Assembly (NCBI RefSeq): GCF_002270355.1
Contig: NZ_NJFZ01000020.1
Span: 62,039 to 126,038 of the forward strand
Direction: 5' to 3'
Source of the DNA: Flectobacillus sp. BAB-3569
GTDB taxonomy: Bacteria > Bacteroidota > Bacteroidia > Cytophagales > Spirosomataceae
DNA: 64,000 bases
Position numbers and translations under genes: made by a program. Positions 9,673 to 19,043 of the stretch are shown here, piece by piece; the stretch's first letter is position 1, and each line of letters starts with the position of its first letter. The notes below the pieces were generated by a model, which worked only from the letters and a program-made list of their open reading frames with translations, was not told where the DNA came from and did no database searches.

Positions 9673-11271
9673 TTATAATTTTTTCAAAGAAAACCGTGGC
9701 TTTGAGGCTACCGTCATATCCAACATAATATCATATTTACCTGTTTCTTTAATTTTGATGTTGTATCCATCATAACACAAGTTTTTGTCATCATTATTGA
9801 GAGCCAAGCTATTATTCCAATCGTTGTTTAATCGAAATCTTAATTCTCCCGCATTTAATGGATAGTTTTTGAGATAAAATAGATTGGGATTACCCTTTTT
9901 AGTTTGCATCACAATATCTTTTCCATCCCAGCCGCTTGTTGTCGCCGTTCCAATAATTCCCCAAGGAAAAGTATCAGATGTTTTTTCAGCGGTTTTAACG
10001 CCTCTTAAATTAGTAACAGTAAGGGCTTTTATTTTACCAAATTGGTCAGTTTTAAAGTTAAAAGTAAAACTATCAACCAATTTATATAGCGTTTTTGTCA
10101 CTGGAATCAGCGGAACTCTTGGCAGGATACTTCCATTAAATACCACCGTTCCATCTACAATTCTTACGTAAAAAGTTCCTTCCTTTGAAGAGTATATCCC
10201 TTCTATTTGGTGCAAATCGTTTTGAGTTACTTTACCTACCTCGATTTTCTTTTGAGACTTACCATATACAATACCTGTTATTTCTTCTGCGATTTTGTCT
10301 ACTGGCACCATCTCTGAATTGGCTAATATGATGATGGCGATTTCTTGCTCACGGTCTCTGATAAATCTACATCTATAACCAGGTCCAAGTCCGCCGTGAC
10401 CAAACAATATTTTATCAGAATTTTGAATCCTATACACCTCTTGTCCAAGTCCATAATGCTCTTCCAGATAAGGATTACACATATATTTGACCAAATTAGT
10501 GTCAATTATTTTACCTGTATAAAATGCCTCACTAAATTTGTACAAATCCTCTACGGTCGAATACATGGCGCCTGCAGCATAAGGATGGTCAGACTTAAAA
10601 CGTAATGCTTCATTAGAGTTTTCCCCAACCATAAACTCATAACCTAGCGCTTTATTGGCATCTTTCAAATCATTAAAATGAAAACCACTGTTCGCCATTT
10701 GACAAGGCTTAAAAATCATTTCGGCAATAACTTCCTCGTATGGCTTTCCTGTAACCTTTTGAATTATATAACCCAGCAGATAAAAATTCGTATTAGAATA
10801 ACTCCATTTAGTTTCAACCGAAAAATCGAGCGGTTTGCTCAAAAGTTGTTTGATTAGTTCCTCCTCGCTGTTTGATTCATCAGTTTCGGGAATTCCTGAG
10901 GTATGCGATAGCATATTTCTGATGGTAATACTATCTCCTTTCGAGTAATTGGGGAAATATTTAGAAAGATTATCCTCAATAGAAAGCTGGCCTAGTTCTT
11001 GTAATTTTAGAATAACTATGGTCGTAAACATTTTGGTGGTTGAGTATACTCTATAGCGGCTATGATTGGTGTTCTTTTCCTTTTTTACCGCATTCCGATA
11101 GCCATAGCTTTTCTCGAAAATGATTTTTCCTTTTTCTGCCACTAATACCGAGCCGCTAAACTGGTTGATTTTTTCGTAGGAACTCAATAATTCGTCGATA
11201 ACAACATTTTTCTGGGCGTAAACAGTACTCTGTGATATCACAAAAAGTAACGTAACTAATATATGTTTCAT
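9673..11271 (-). CDS. Secreted serine hydrolase, class C beta-lactamase fold
   Basis: 532 aa with signal peptide MKHILVTLLFVISQSTVYAQ. The beta-lactamase domain (about residues 25-340) has the SxxK motif in YRVYSTTKMFT, the YxN motif in WSYSNTNFYLL and the HGG motif in LFGHGGLGPGYRC. The C-terminal 180 residues form a beta-rich domain (from about SQKKIEVGKVTQNDLHQIEG) that these Bacteroidota esterase/peptidase relatives often carry. Likely a periplasmic esterase, D-amino peptidase or cell-wall-related hydrolase; resistance to beta-lactams should not be assumed. A second protein of the same fold follows upstream at 11701. Confidence 0.85.
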   Translation of the reverse strand: MKHILVTLLFVISQSTVYAQKNVVIDELLSSYEKINQFSGSVLVAEKGKIIFEKSYGYRNAVKKEKNTNHSRYRVYSTTKMFTTIVILKLQELGQLSIEDNLSKYFPNYSKGDSITIRNMLSHTSGIPETDESNSEEELIKQLLSKPLDFSVETKWSYSNTNFYLLGYIIQKVTGKPYEEVIAEMIFKPCQMANSGFHFNDLKDANKALGYEFMVGENSNEALRFKSDHPYAAGAMYSTVEDLYKFSEAFYTGKIIDTNLVKYMCNPYLEEHYGLGQEVYRIQNSDKILFGHGGLGPGYRCRFIRDREQEIAIIILANSEMVPVDKIAEEITGIVYGKSQKKIEVGKVTQNDLHQIEGIYSSKEGTFYVRIVDGTVVFNGSILPRVPLIPVTKTLYKLVDSFTFNFKTDQFGKIKALTVTNLRGVKTAEKTSDTFPWGIIGTATTSGWDGKDIVMQTKKGNPNLFYLKNYPLNAGELRFRLNNDWNNSLALNNDDKNLCYDGYNIKIKETGKYDIMLDMTVASKPRFSLKKL

Positions 11272-11559
11272 AAAATGATTGGTTTAAAAAGATTTAGGTT
11301 TTCTCAGGTAAGAACTGTACCATTGAAAATGAGAAGAATAAAGAGTTTTGTAAATATCGTTTGTCTCCTATTTGGGCAATAACTATCCTTTAGCCGAAAT
11401 CTCTTTCTGCTTAATTCAATAAAAAAGATGATTTGATTTTACAGCATTATCTGCTTTTTATCAGTGCTAGAGAAAATTAAAACATTGGATACATAGGCTA
11501 CGTTTTAAAAAAATTTATTTGGCATTTCTCAAAAAAACGAAATTTCCTATCGCCACCCC

Positions 11560-11646
11560 TTACTTTTCTTGTCTTGACACAAGAAAAGTAACAAAAGAAA
11601 GTCAAGAAATCCTAAACTCGCCTGCGGCTCAAACAACAGGATTTCA
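11560..11646. repeat. Palindromic intergenic element (MITE/BOX-like)
   Basis: In the 429-bp gap between the two serine hydrolase genes. First stem: TTACTTTTCTTGT at 11560-11572 against ACAAGAAAAGTAA at 11579-11591, perfect 13 bp. Second stem: GAAATCCT at 11606 against AGGATTTC ending at 11645, with a small inner GCC/GGC pair in CGCCTGCGGC. No gene is visible in the gap. Similar TTACTTTTCTTGT palindromes are common in Bacteroidota genomes to my knowledge; only one copy is in this window. Confidence 0.55.
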
Positions 11647-11700
11647 TAAAAACAAATACATTCATTTAATTTTCGATGTCTTAAGAATTTAAACATACTC

Positions 11701-13176
11701 TTATTCTATTCTAAAAGTCAAATTATTGTCTTCTGTTTTGTCTGTATTTAAGGCGTATTTGTGTGTATTAATCCAACTAGTTTGATTAATCACAAATTTA
11801 AAAGCATAGGTTTTTCCTTTTTCAAATTGCGATTTGGGTACTTCAAGCTCATAGATATTATTACCTTTTAGGTGCATCTTAAAATCTTTGCGTTCGGGGT
11901 TCCAATCATTGAATGAACCTGCCACTGTGATACTTTTTATCAATTTAGGGTCTAATTTCCGATTATATTCAAAGCTAAAAATCACCTTATCTTCTGTTAA
12001 CCTATATCCATAGTTTATTTTTTCACTTGATGTAGTTACTAAATCTTCTACTATTTTCACCACCGTTTCATATAAATTGCCAAAGGTATTTTCTCCAGTA
12101 ATATTAACGATGACGCAGATCCCTATTTGTAGTTCAGGATAGACTATAAATAGAGTGTTTGTTCCAAAAGCACCTCCATGTTTAAAACAATACTTTCCAT
12201 TTTCTGATACGCCAATTTCGTCCCAAAAATATCCATTCCAAGATGATTCGCTGTTGGAAATATTGCGCTGAGATTCTTGCACTATTTTATTTTTTGGATC
12301 TAACTCAAATCTTAAAAATTTGATTAAATCGTTCATCGTTGAATTTCTATATCCACCAGCAGCCCACAAATTGGTAAAACTATTGGGCATCAACAGGTGA
12401 TTGTTGTTATAACCACTCGCAAGACTATAATCTATTTTTATATTACGCTTCGTTTCTTTCATTTTTGTTTCAGAAAAGAAGCGTTCACTCAAAAGTGTTT
12501 CAAAGTTTTTATTATACACTTTTTCTAAAATAAGCGCCGACAATTCAAGACTTGTATTGCTGTATTTATGCTTTTTCCCTGGGATAGTATCTAGTTTTAT
12601 CGTTTTTAAGTCTTCAAGAAACTGCTTCTTACTATAACTTTCATCTATTTTTTTTATGCGAAAACAAGTACTATCGTCTATATTCTTTTTCAGATAACTC
12701 AAATCTGGAATTTCTCTGTCAAAGGCAGATTGAAAGGAGATTAAATCCTTTATTCTTACTGGAATACCTCTATAGGCCAAATTGGGAAATGAACCATCGA
12801 GATATTTCCTGATGTCATCGTCAAGATTGACTTTCTTTTCCAGAACAGCCTTGGCCATCAAATAGCCCGTCATCACTTTTGTAACTGAAGCAACATCAAA
12901 ACTGGTATTGTTATCAGCTTTATTAACCTTTCCTTTGTCAATTTCTCCATAATGTTTGGTATAAACTTTTCCGTTTTTTACTATGCCAATAGAAACGGAA
13001 TAGGCATTTGACTTTTTGAGCAAATAATCGGCATTATTGTCTAAAATCGTGAAAATTCCCTTATTTGAAGCATTTTGTTGTTGAGCAAATAGCGTAGTAT
13101 TGAAAAAAGTACATAAAAAAAGAAAGAGTGAACAGTATAGCCTCAACAACTGAAGCATCCTTAATCCTTGTTTCAT
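11701..13176 (-). CDS. Secreted serine hydrolase (beta-lactamase fold) with C-terminal CBM48/AMPK-type glycogen-binding-like domain
   Basis: 491 aa. The start may be ATG 13176 or 13158 (MLQLLRLYCSLFLFLCTF, signal peptide ending near TTLFAQ). The SxxK motif is in FDVASVTKVMTGY, YxN in KHKYSNTSLELS, and the HGG-like motif in YCFKHGGAFGTNTLF. Residues from about 400 read SITVAGSFNDWNPERKDFKM and YAFKFVINQTSWI, the signature of the early-set carbohydrate-binding domain seen in AMPK-beta and branching enzymes. The fold call is firm; whether the add-on binds glucan is inference. A periplasmic or surface esterase/peptidase is likely. Its gene lies upstream of the other serine hydrolase, with a repeat between them. 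Confidence 0.85.
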   Translation of the reverse strand: MKQGLRMLQLLRLYCSLFLFLCTFFNTTLFAQQQNASNKGIFTILDNNADYLLKKSNAYSVSIGIVKNGKVYTKHYGEIDKGKVNKADNNTSFDVASVTKVMTGYLMAKAVLEKKVNLDDDIRKYLDGSFPNLAYRGIPVRIKDLISFQSAFDREIPDLSYLKKNIDDSTCFRIKKIDESYSKKQFLEDLKTIKLDTIPGKKHKYSNTSLELSALILEKVYNKNFETLLSERFFSETKMKETKRNIKIDYSLASGYNNNHLLMPNSFTNLWAAGGYRNSTMNDLIKFLRFELDPKNKIVQESQRNISNSESSWNGYFWDEIGVSENGKYCFKHGGAFGTNTLFIVYPELQIGICVIVNITGENTFGNLYETVVKIVEDLVTTSSEKINYGYRLTEDKVIFSFEYNRKLDPKLIKSITVAGSFNDWNPERKDFKMHLKGNNIYELEVPKSQFEKGKTYAFKFVINQTSWINTHKYALNTDKTEDNNLTFRIE

Positions 13177-13342
13177 AATTGAGAAGTTTAAAATGTTTTA
13201 GGTTTGTTTTCTAAATTGTTTTGATTGAAAATGAGTAAAATAAAGAGGTTTATTGGTTACACTTTTTAAAATTTGGGCAAAAAGGTTCCCTTCATTGAAT
13301 TTGAAATTCAGATGCTTACAATTGACCATCAAATAGAGAAAA

Positions 13343-14038
13343 TTATCTCAATTTAGCCTTGGCTTCAGCCCAAGCCTCCTCGTAACTGGCACCAATGGCA
13401 ATTTCTTTGGATTTGATTTCTACAGCATTTTTGGCGATTTTTTCTATCTTATCGAGCGCAATCAAATACGAACGATGTATACGTAGGAATAGGTTTGTAG
13501 GTAATAACTCAGACATTTCGTTGAGGGTCATTCTAACGACTACTCTTCTTTCTGTCAAAATCACATTGAGATAATTTCCTTCGGCTTCGATATAATGGAT
13601 TTCGTCCAGAAAAACCTTTTCTTCCTGATAACCCGTCTTTAAAAAAATGGACTCAGGTACAGATTTAGCAGATTTCTGAATGACTTCGCTTGCTTTGTTA
13701 CAGGCTTTCAAAAATCGAGGAAAAGAAAAGGGCTTCAAAAGATAGTCCAAGGCATCCACTTCAAAGCCCTGAACGGCATACTCGGAATAGGCAGTGGTAA
13801 ACACCACAAAAGGTTTAGAGGTTAAACTAGAAAGCAGTTCCAAGCCCGTGATATCGGGCATGCGTATATCCAAAAAAATCAAGTCCACCTGATTGGTCCG
13901 CAAATAATCTAAGGCTTCAAATGCATTGGTAAACATCGCTTTTAGTTCTAAAAACGGCACTTTTTCTGCATGAATTTGAATTACCTCTAGGGCTTTGGGT
14001 TCGTCGTCGATGGCGATAGCTTGGATAGCTTGATTCAT
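13343..14038 (-). CDS. LytTR-family response regulator
   Basis: 231 aa. The receiver domain (1-120) has acidic AIDDEPKAL, the phospho-acceptor Asp in VDLIFLDIRMPDITGLELL, the Thr in VVFTTAYSEYA and the Lys in YLLKPFSF. The DNA-binding LytTR domain follows (about 135-231), with FLDEIHYIEAEGNYLNV and LFLRIHRSYLIALDKI. It starts 2 bp after the histidine kinase stop, so the two are co-transcribed and form a pair. Targets cannot be read from the sequence. Confidence 0.95.
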   Translation of the reverse strand: MNQAIQAIAIDDEPKALEVIQIHAEKVPFLELKAMFTNAFEALDYLRTNQVDLIFLDIRMPDITGLELLSSLTSKPFVVFTTAYSEYAVQGFEVDALDYLLKPFSFPRFLKACNKASEVIQKSAKSVPESIFLKTGYQEEKVFLDEIHYIEAEGNYLNVILTERRVVVRMTLNEMSELLPTNLFLRIHRSYLIALDKIEKIAKNAVEIKSKEIAIGASYEEAWAEAKAKLR

Positions 14039-14040
14039 GC

Positions 14041-15618
14041 TTATTGGGTTTGAAATGGTAAATAATTGATTTGCAAAGAAACGAAATATTCATGCGAATT
14101 CGACTGAATATCTAACCTATGGCGATTAGGATAAATCATTTGTAGGCGTTTTTTCAAATTATCCAGCCCAATACCTGAAGCTTTTTCAGTATCCAAACCT
14201 TGTCGAACATGCATCGAATTATGAACCTTGCAATACAAATAGGTATCATCAAAAGTAATCGTAATATATATCCACGAGGGATTTCTCAGACTTACTCCAT
14301 GCTTAAAAGCATTTTCAACTAGAGGATTAATCAACATAGGTGCTATCCAAATTTCTTTTTCTTGAGGCTGAATAATCACTTTTATATCAATCGAAAAGTT
14401 TTGATCTAGGCGAAGTTTCTGTAAACTAATGTAGTTTTCGAGATATTCTATTTCTTTGACTAATGAAATCTTATCTTGGTTGTTGTCATGCAACATAAAA
14501 CGCATCATGTCACCTAGTTTTTGAATTCCTGTCGAAGTATCCTCTGCCTTTTCTCGTAAAGCCACAGCATATAAGGTATTCAAAGCATTGAACAAAAAGT
14601 GCGGATTGACCTGTGCTTTCAAAGAAGCCAACTCCGTGGATTTATGGACAATCTGGTTGGTAAGTGTCGTTCGGGTATAATCAATATATGAACGAATCAT
14701 CGCGGAAATATACCCTATTCCAGCAGCCAAGGTAAATATGGCTTCCAAATCAAAGATATCACGAGGAATATGTTTATAAATAACTGCATAAGATACCACG
14801 CAAAACACCACATAAGCAAATCCTCCAAAAATGAACACCAAAACTCCCTTGGCAGTCTTAATTGATTGTGGAATCAGCACAAAAGGAAACAGCCCATAGT
14901 ACGCCAACCCGTGAAACAAGATAGCTCCAAAAGCAATGGAAGCCCAGTATGCTGGTTGTGGAGGATGAATCACTACATTGCCAATAGAACCAACCGATAC
15001 CCAAAATATCCCTGTTAACACCCAAATGGCCGCCACACATACATAGGCACCAACGTTGGCTTGGTCGGTTTTTTCAATGGCTTTCTTTTCCAAATGATAG
15101 ACCAACAGCATTCCAAGCTCGTAGGCAAGCAAAACAAAACAGGCATTGAGAAAACTATTGAAGACAAACCATTTCCGATAAATAGATTCAGTCGCAAAAC
15201 CTGATACCTGATTGAGTTCTTCTTTCTCAATTCTCCAGTTAAGTTTAAAAAAATGGTATGACCAAACACTGAGAAACGTAAGTAACAATACGCCTGCCAA
15301 CATTAAAATGACCGTTGTATTAAACTCTTTTTTCACAATTTTAGGAACGGTAAAAAAGTGCAACAACGTCCAAGCTCCAAAAAATAGTACCGCCGCAATA
15401 ATCGTTGGTAAGTTTATATACTTAATGGTATCATACTCTCGAACAGCGTCCCAGAAGGATGTATAATCCATCAGTATGTATTCGTAGTTTTGTACTTTAC
15501 CAATTTCATTATCAAAATATTTTATGACCCTCGTAAGGTGTACAACATTGTATAGTACAGTAAATAGTAGTGCCAATGACCACTCAGTAATGCGTAATTT
15601 TTTCTGGATAGGATTCAT
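14041..15618 (-). CDS. LytS-type sensor histidine kinase
   Basis: 525 aa membrane kinase. The first 320 residues contain about eight hydrophobic helices with little periplasmic loop, suggesting sensing within the membrane. Next is the His_kinase block ASLKAQVNPHFLFNALNTLY near residue 340, where the His in NPHFLFN is phosphorylated, followed by the ATP-binding part with LINPLVENAFKHG and ASGIGLDNLKKRLQMIYP. It is the partner of the LytTR regulator directly downstream. The 632-bp region upstream is non-coding. Confidence 0.93.
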   Translation of the reverse strand: MNPIQKKLRITEWSLALLFTVLYNVVHLTRVIKYFDNEIGKVQNYEYILMDYTSFWDAVREYDTIKYINLPTIIAAVLFFGAWTLLHFFTVPKIVKKEFNTTVILMLAGVLLLTFLSVWSYHFFKLNWRIEKEELNQVSGFATESIYRKWFVFNSFLNACFVLLAYELGMLLVYHLEKKAIEKTDQANVGAYVCVAAIWVLTGIFWVSVGSIGNVVIHPPQPAYWASIAFGAILFHGLAYYGLFPFVLIPQSIKTAKGVLVFIFGGFAYVVFCVVSYAVIYKHIPRDIFDLEAIFTLAAGIGYISAMIRSYIDYTRTTLTNQIVHKSTELASLKAQVNPHFLFNALNTLYAVALREKAEDTSTGIQKLGDMMRFMLHDNNQDKISLVKEIEYLENYISLQKLRLDQNFSIDIKVIIQPQEKEIWIAPMLINPLVENAFKHGVSLRNPSWIYITITFDDTYLYCKVHNSMHVRQGLDTEKASGIGLDNLKKRLQMIYPNRHRLDIQSNSHEYFVSLQINYLPFQTQ

Positions 15619-16250
15619 GGTTTAGCCGTTTTTTCTTCAAACTTAGACAATCCTCTTTTACTGAGTGAATGAATGGGATGAAACTTCCTAAAAATGGGAT
15701 AAAATGCTTCAATTAGTGCTTTGCTAAAAGAATTAGCCGATTGTATAGACATGTTTCAGATAAAAAATATTCAAATCTTTCACTTGTAAAGTATAAGCAC
15801 TAAGGACATAAAATTAGTATGGCGGGAGCACAGTCTTAAAATAATTAGTCAAAAATATTACGCTTGATCAATGAGCTCTCAACCAAAAATATATTCAGGT
15901 TTAGGGCTTGAGAAATAAAATGCAGACACCAAGATAAACACTTCTAGACGACCACTACCCAACCTTCAGGCTGAATGCAATCTGATTTCTTTATAATAAC
16001 ACTAGCGAATGATTGAAAAATGTAGACAGCAAAAAATCATCAATAAACGCATTTTTTATTCTTTGAAATAAACAAAAATGAAGCTCGTGAAGCTGACTAA
16101 ATTTGGTGTACAAATTTCTTGGTCAGTTTCACGAGCTTCACGTTTAGAATCCAACTTTACCTATCAATCCTTAATTGATTGAAGATTAACAACTTAAACC
16201 TTATAAAAGATTAATAAAACATTTATAGAGAATATTTTATGTTGATTTTT
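15619..16250. other. 632-bp intergenic region
   Basis: Lies between the histidine kinase start and the 3' end of the propeller gene. No credible gene was seen in either strand. It holds the long hairpin at 16078-16146 and, presumably, the kinase promoter; no clear TAnnTTTG element was found near the kinase start. Confidence 0.6.
16078..16146 (-). terminator. Long hairpin terminator
   Basis: Imperfect inverted repeat: GAAGCTCGTGAA..CTGAC pairs with GTCAG..TTCACGAGCTTC, with an inner AAATTTG/CAAATTT stem. On the minus strand it is followed by TTTTTGTTT. It would end the cupredoxin-propeller transcript. Confidence 0.6.
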
Positions 16251-17765
16251 TTATTTAAGTTGGTTGAGAGAGTAACAAACCAAATTATTCAATACTCTTT
16301 TAGACTTATTGGCATTAATTATTTCTCCTAGACGCATTTCGTAGACATATCCTGCTTTCATCTCATCTAATACCACATGCACTTTTGTTTTATCATCGGA
16401 GAGAGAAATACTCTTTACCCCTATCTCTTTTACGTCAAATTGCTTTGAACCATAGGCTTGATGATATTCATAATAAAAGCGTTTAAACTTAAAATTGGCT
16501 ACATTTTGTGCACTTTCGGCATCGAGTGGCATCGAGAAAGTCAAATCAAAACCATCCTTGGTCAGGTTCATTGCCATGAGATCTAGGTGTTTTTCGCCCT
16601 TCCATTTAATCCTTTGTATACCCCTAGCTCCTACCCAACCGTGGTCGTTTTGACCTACCCACAAAGCACCATCTGGGGCAAATGCTAAACGGTTGTTACC
16701 AATTCGCATCTTCGAACCAACATTTAATGGTATACATGCTCCTTGCATTTTACCATTCACTTCTTCAAGTAAAAGGCGAATCATGTACTTATGATCCATA
16801 TCTCCAATCAACATTTGACCTCCAAATTGACCAAACTTTCCATTGGTATTATCTAATACTGGTTGTGTAGGTGAGTTAGCAAAATAACCATGTGGAAATT
16901 GTACTATTTCTTTAGTACGCATACTATCCAACTGCGCTACAGGAAGCGAAATAGGCACTACTCTTGGAAAGTCCTTCTTCCAAATAAGACCAGCAGGATG
17001 TCCATAAAACTTGCCTTCTTCAACATGAAATAGCTTGCTTGTACCTAACCAATCTCCTTGATTATCGGATACCAGCAATCTACCTTGTGCATCAAATCCA
17101 AGTCCGTTTGGCGAACGGAAACCTACTGCATAAGGATGCAATTTGCCCTGCTTATCCAATCGCATAATCCAACCACGATAGTCCACACAGGCATACATAC
17201 GACCTGGTCTTGACAAAGAATCGTAAGTACCTCGAATCTCGGGACGGATACCTGCGCCATTGGAAGCTAGATTAAGCGCTATAAACAAATTACCTTGTTT
17301 ATCTTTGACAGGACCAAAAGCAAACTCATGGTAATTGCCTGACAAGCCAAAATCATCGGTAACTTTCTGGTAGAGGTCTGCCTCGCCATCTCCATCAGTA
17401 TCTTTTATTCTCGTTAATTCTGGTCTTTGCATGACCAAAATTTCATTATTGCTCACCACCATCAAACCTAAAGGGTCGTGTAAGCCCTCTGCAAAGCGTT
17501 TCCATGTACGAGTTTTGGGATTGTAAATCATAATTTCCCCACGGTGGAAACCCGCGACAAAACGTCCATCTGGCAAAAAGCCAATAGAGCCTGTTTCAGC
17601 AATCAAACCATCTGGGAGCGGGATGTCTTCAACCTCATAATACATCGCAGCAGAATCTTTAGGCATTGATGTGTTTTGCGCCTGCACAGCAGAGCCTAGT
17701 AAGCTAACTAATAAGCCTACTCCAAATGATTTCCATAGCTTATGCTTCAAATCTTTCCTTTTCAT
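16251..17765 (-). CDS. Secreted beta-propeller protein (sorbosone-dehydrogenase-like / DUF7133 type)
   Basis: 504 aa; signal peptide ends near SAVQAQ. The body is a six-bladed propeller of the glucose/sorbosone dehydrogenase type: IGFLPDGRFVAGFHRGEIM, GLMVVSNNEILVMQRPELT, IKDTDGDGEADLYQ (Ca-binding-like Asp cluster), YAVGFRSPNGLGFDAQGRL, LAFAPDGALWVGQNDHGWV. A C-terminal beta domain follows (about 400-504). There is no haem CxxCH and no obvious PQQ tryptophan docking motif. It starts 11 bp after the cupredoxin stop, so the two are probably co-transcribed and may exchange electrons in the periplasm. The substrate is unknown. Confidence 0.75.
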   Translation of the reverse strand: MKRKDLKHKLWKSFGVGLLVSLLGSAVQAQNTSMPKDSAAMYYEVEDIPLPDGLIAETGSIGFLPDGRFVAGFHRGEIMIYNPKTRTWKRFAEGLHDPLGLMVVSNNEILVMQRPELTRIKDTDGDGEADLYQKVTDDFGLSGNYHEFAFGPVKDKQGNLFIALNLASNGAGIRPEIRGTYDSLSRPGRMYACVDYRGWIMRLDKQGKLHPYAVGFRSPNGLGFDAQGRLLVSDNQGDWLGTSKLFHVEEGKFYGHPAGLIWKKDFPRVVPISLPVAQLDSMRTKEIVQFPHGYFANSPTQPVLDNTNGKFGQFGGQMLIGDMDHKYMIRLLLEEVNGKMQGACIPLNVGSKMRIGNNRLAFAPDGALWVGQNDHGWVGARGIQRIKWKGEKHLDLMAMNLTKDGFDLTFSMPLDAESAQNVANFKFKRFYYEYHQAYGSKQFDVKEIGVKSISLSDDKTKVHVVLDEMKAGYVYEMRLGEIINANKSKRVLNNLVCYSLNQLK

Positions 17766-17776
17766 GAAATAGGTTT

Positions 17777-18892
17777 TTATTTTCTTTTAATGATAACACT
17801 AAAGGATTTTATAGTCTTCGGAACTGCAATGACCCCATTTTTAAGCGTTACTCCTTTTAATTGATATGTAATTGCATCATTCTTGGGTAGAGTAAAGTTC
17901 ATGGTTGAACTGCGCTCTCCAATTACAAACGTTCTGATGAGAGATTGAGCAGTCTCATTCCAAGTCAAGGTTTCACTAACTTTTATCCCGTCTAGGGTAT
18001 ATTCGAAGGTTGGTACTCGCTTTAACAATTTATATCCTTTAAAGTCTACCTTGGGTTGGGTTTTATTGATACCAATTGTAAAAGGAAATTGTTGTTCTTT
18101 CCAATAAATTTCACCCTCAACTTTTGTCAGCTTGCTTCCATTTCCTTTCCATTGTTCGGCGTTATCTACGAATCCGCCTGTCCAGATGTAACGCAAGTAA
18201 CATTTACCAGCATCCCAACAATAGGACTCTGTAGGAGTCAGACCAACAGCAATTGCCGCTGGACTAGCTTCTGGCATAAACGTACGATAGAGCATTGGAA
18301 ATTCAATCGGATATGGATGTGGAGAACTAGGCATTCCATGTCCATGATGGGCGTGTTCATTACGTGTACCTACGCGTTGAGTTTCAGGGATATTGGTATC
18401 TTTTTCGAATGGTGGAATATAAGATTGTCCTACATAAATAACACCAAACATCACGTAGCCATGTCCCGGGTAAGTACATACATAAGGATATTGACCTGCT
18501 TTATCAAGCACAAACGAAATAGTTTCCATGTTACCTGGCTCTACAATTTTTGTACTGGCTATCACCAATGGCGAAGTTGGAACATAATTCATTTTTGCAC
18601 CACGTTCTGCTAACTTGGCGGCTTCTTCAACCACTTTTAATCGAGAACTTGGTTTGGTCAATACAAAATTATGTGCCATATCATCATGATTGTCCAGTAT
18701 CAGCGTAACACGAGTATTGGGTTTTAGTATCAATCTTGGCGTATCAAACTGCAAACCGCCGAGTACTTTTATCGTTATAGTGGTATCTGACAATACTTGG
18801 GCTTCAGTCATTACTGGTAGACAGGACAAGAGTATTATTCCTGAAAGCACATTCCTTATTTGGCAAAATACTTTTTTCAATTTAAGATTCAT
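17777..18892 (-). CDS. Azurin/plastocyanin-like blue copper protein with extra C-terminal domain
   Basis: About 371 aa from ATG 18892, chosen over 18922 because it opens the signal peptide MNLKLKKVFCQIRNVL.. ending near MTEAQ. The cupredoxin domain carries the type I copper ligands: His in DDMAHNFVL, and Cys, His and Met in YVCTYPGHGYVMFG, with azurin spacing (Cys+5 His, Cys+9 Met). A linker with HAHHGHGM follows, then about 180 residues of unassigned beta-rich sequence. It is likely a periplasmic electron carrier, fused to a domain that may contact the propeller protein encoded 11 bp downstream. Confidence 0.85.
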   Translation of the reverse strand: MNLKLKKVFCQIRNVLSGIILLSCLPVMTEAQVLSDTTITIKVLGGLQFDTPRLILKPNTRVTLILDNHDDMAHNFVLTKPSSRLKVVEEAAKLAERGAKMNYVPTSPLVIASTKIVEPGNMETISFVLDKAGQYPYVCTYPGHGYVMFGVIYVGQSYIPPFEKDTNIPETQRVGTRNEHAHHGHGMPSSPHPYPIEFPMLYRTFMPEASPAAIAVGLTPTESYCWDAGKCYLRYIWTGGFVDNAEQWKGNGSKLTKVEGEIYWKEQQFPFTIGINKTQPKVDFKGYKLLKRVPTFEYTLDGIKVSETLTWNETAQSLIRTFVIGERSSTMNFTLPKNDAITYQLKGVTLKNGVIAVPKTIKSFSVIIKRK

Positions 18893-19043
18893 TGAATACA
18901 ATGTTTTGAGAAAAACGGGCAAAATCGTTTACTAAATTAGGTAGAGGTAGAATACAACAGCCCTACCTAGTTCAATAAAGACAGCAATCTGTAAAATTTA
19001 CCTACAGTAACGTATTAGAATTTCTATATAAAATCCTTTAATC

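Noticed and set aside
9673-13176. Beta-lactam resistance genes
   Set aside because: Both proteins have the SxxK fold shared with esterases and peptidases, with no feature specific to AmpC-type lactamases.
18056-18613. Plus-strand frame of 185 codons inside the cupredoxin gene
   Set aside because: Antisense shadow of a well-supported gene with intact copper ligands; sequence is low in normal protein features.
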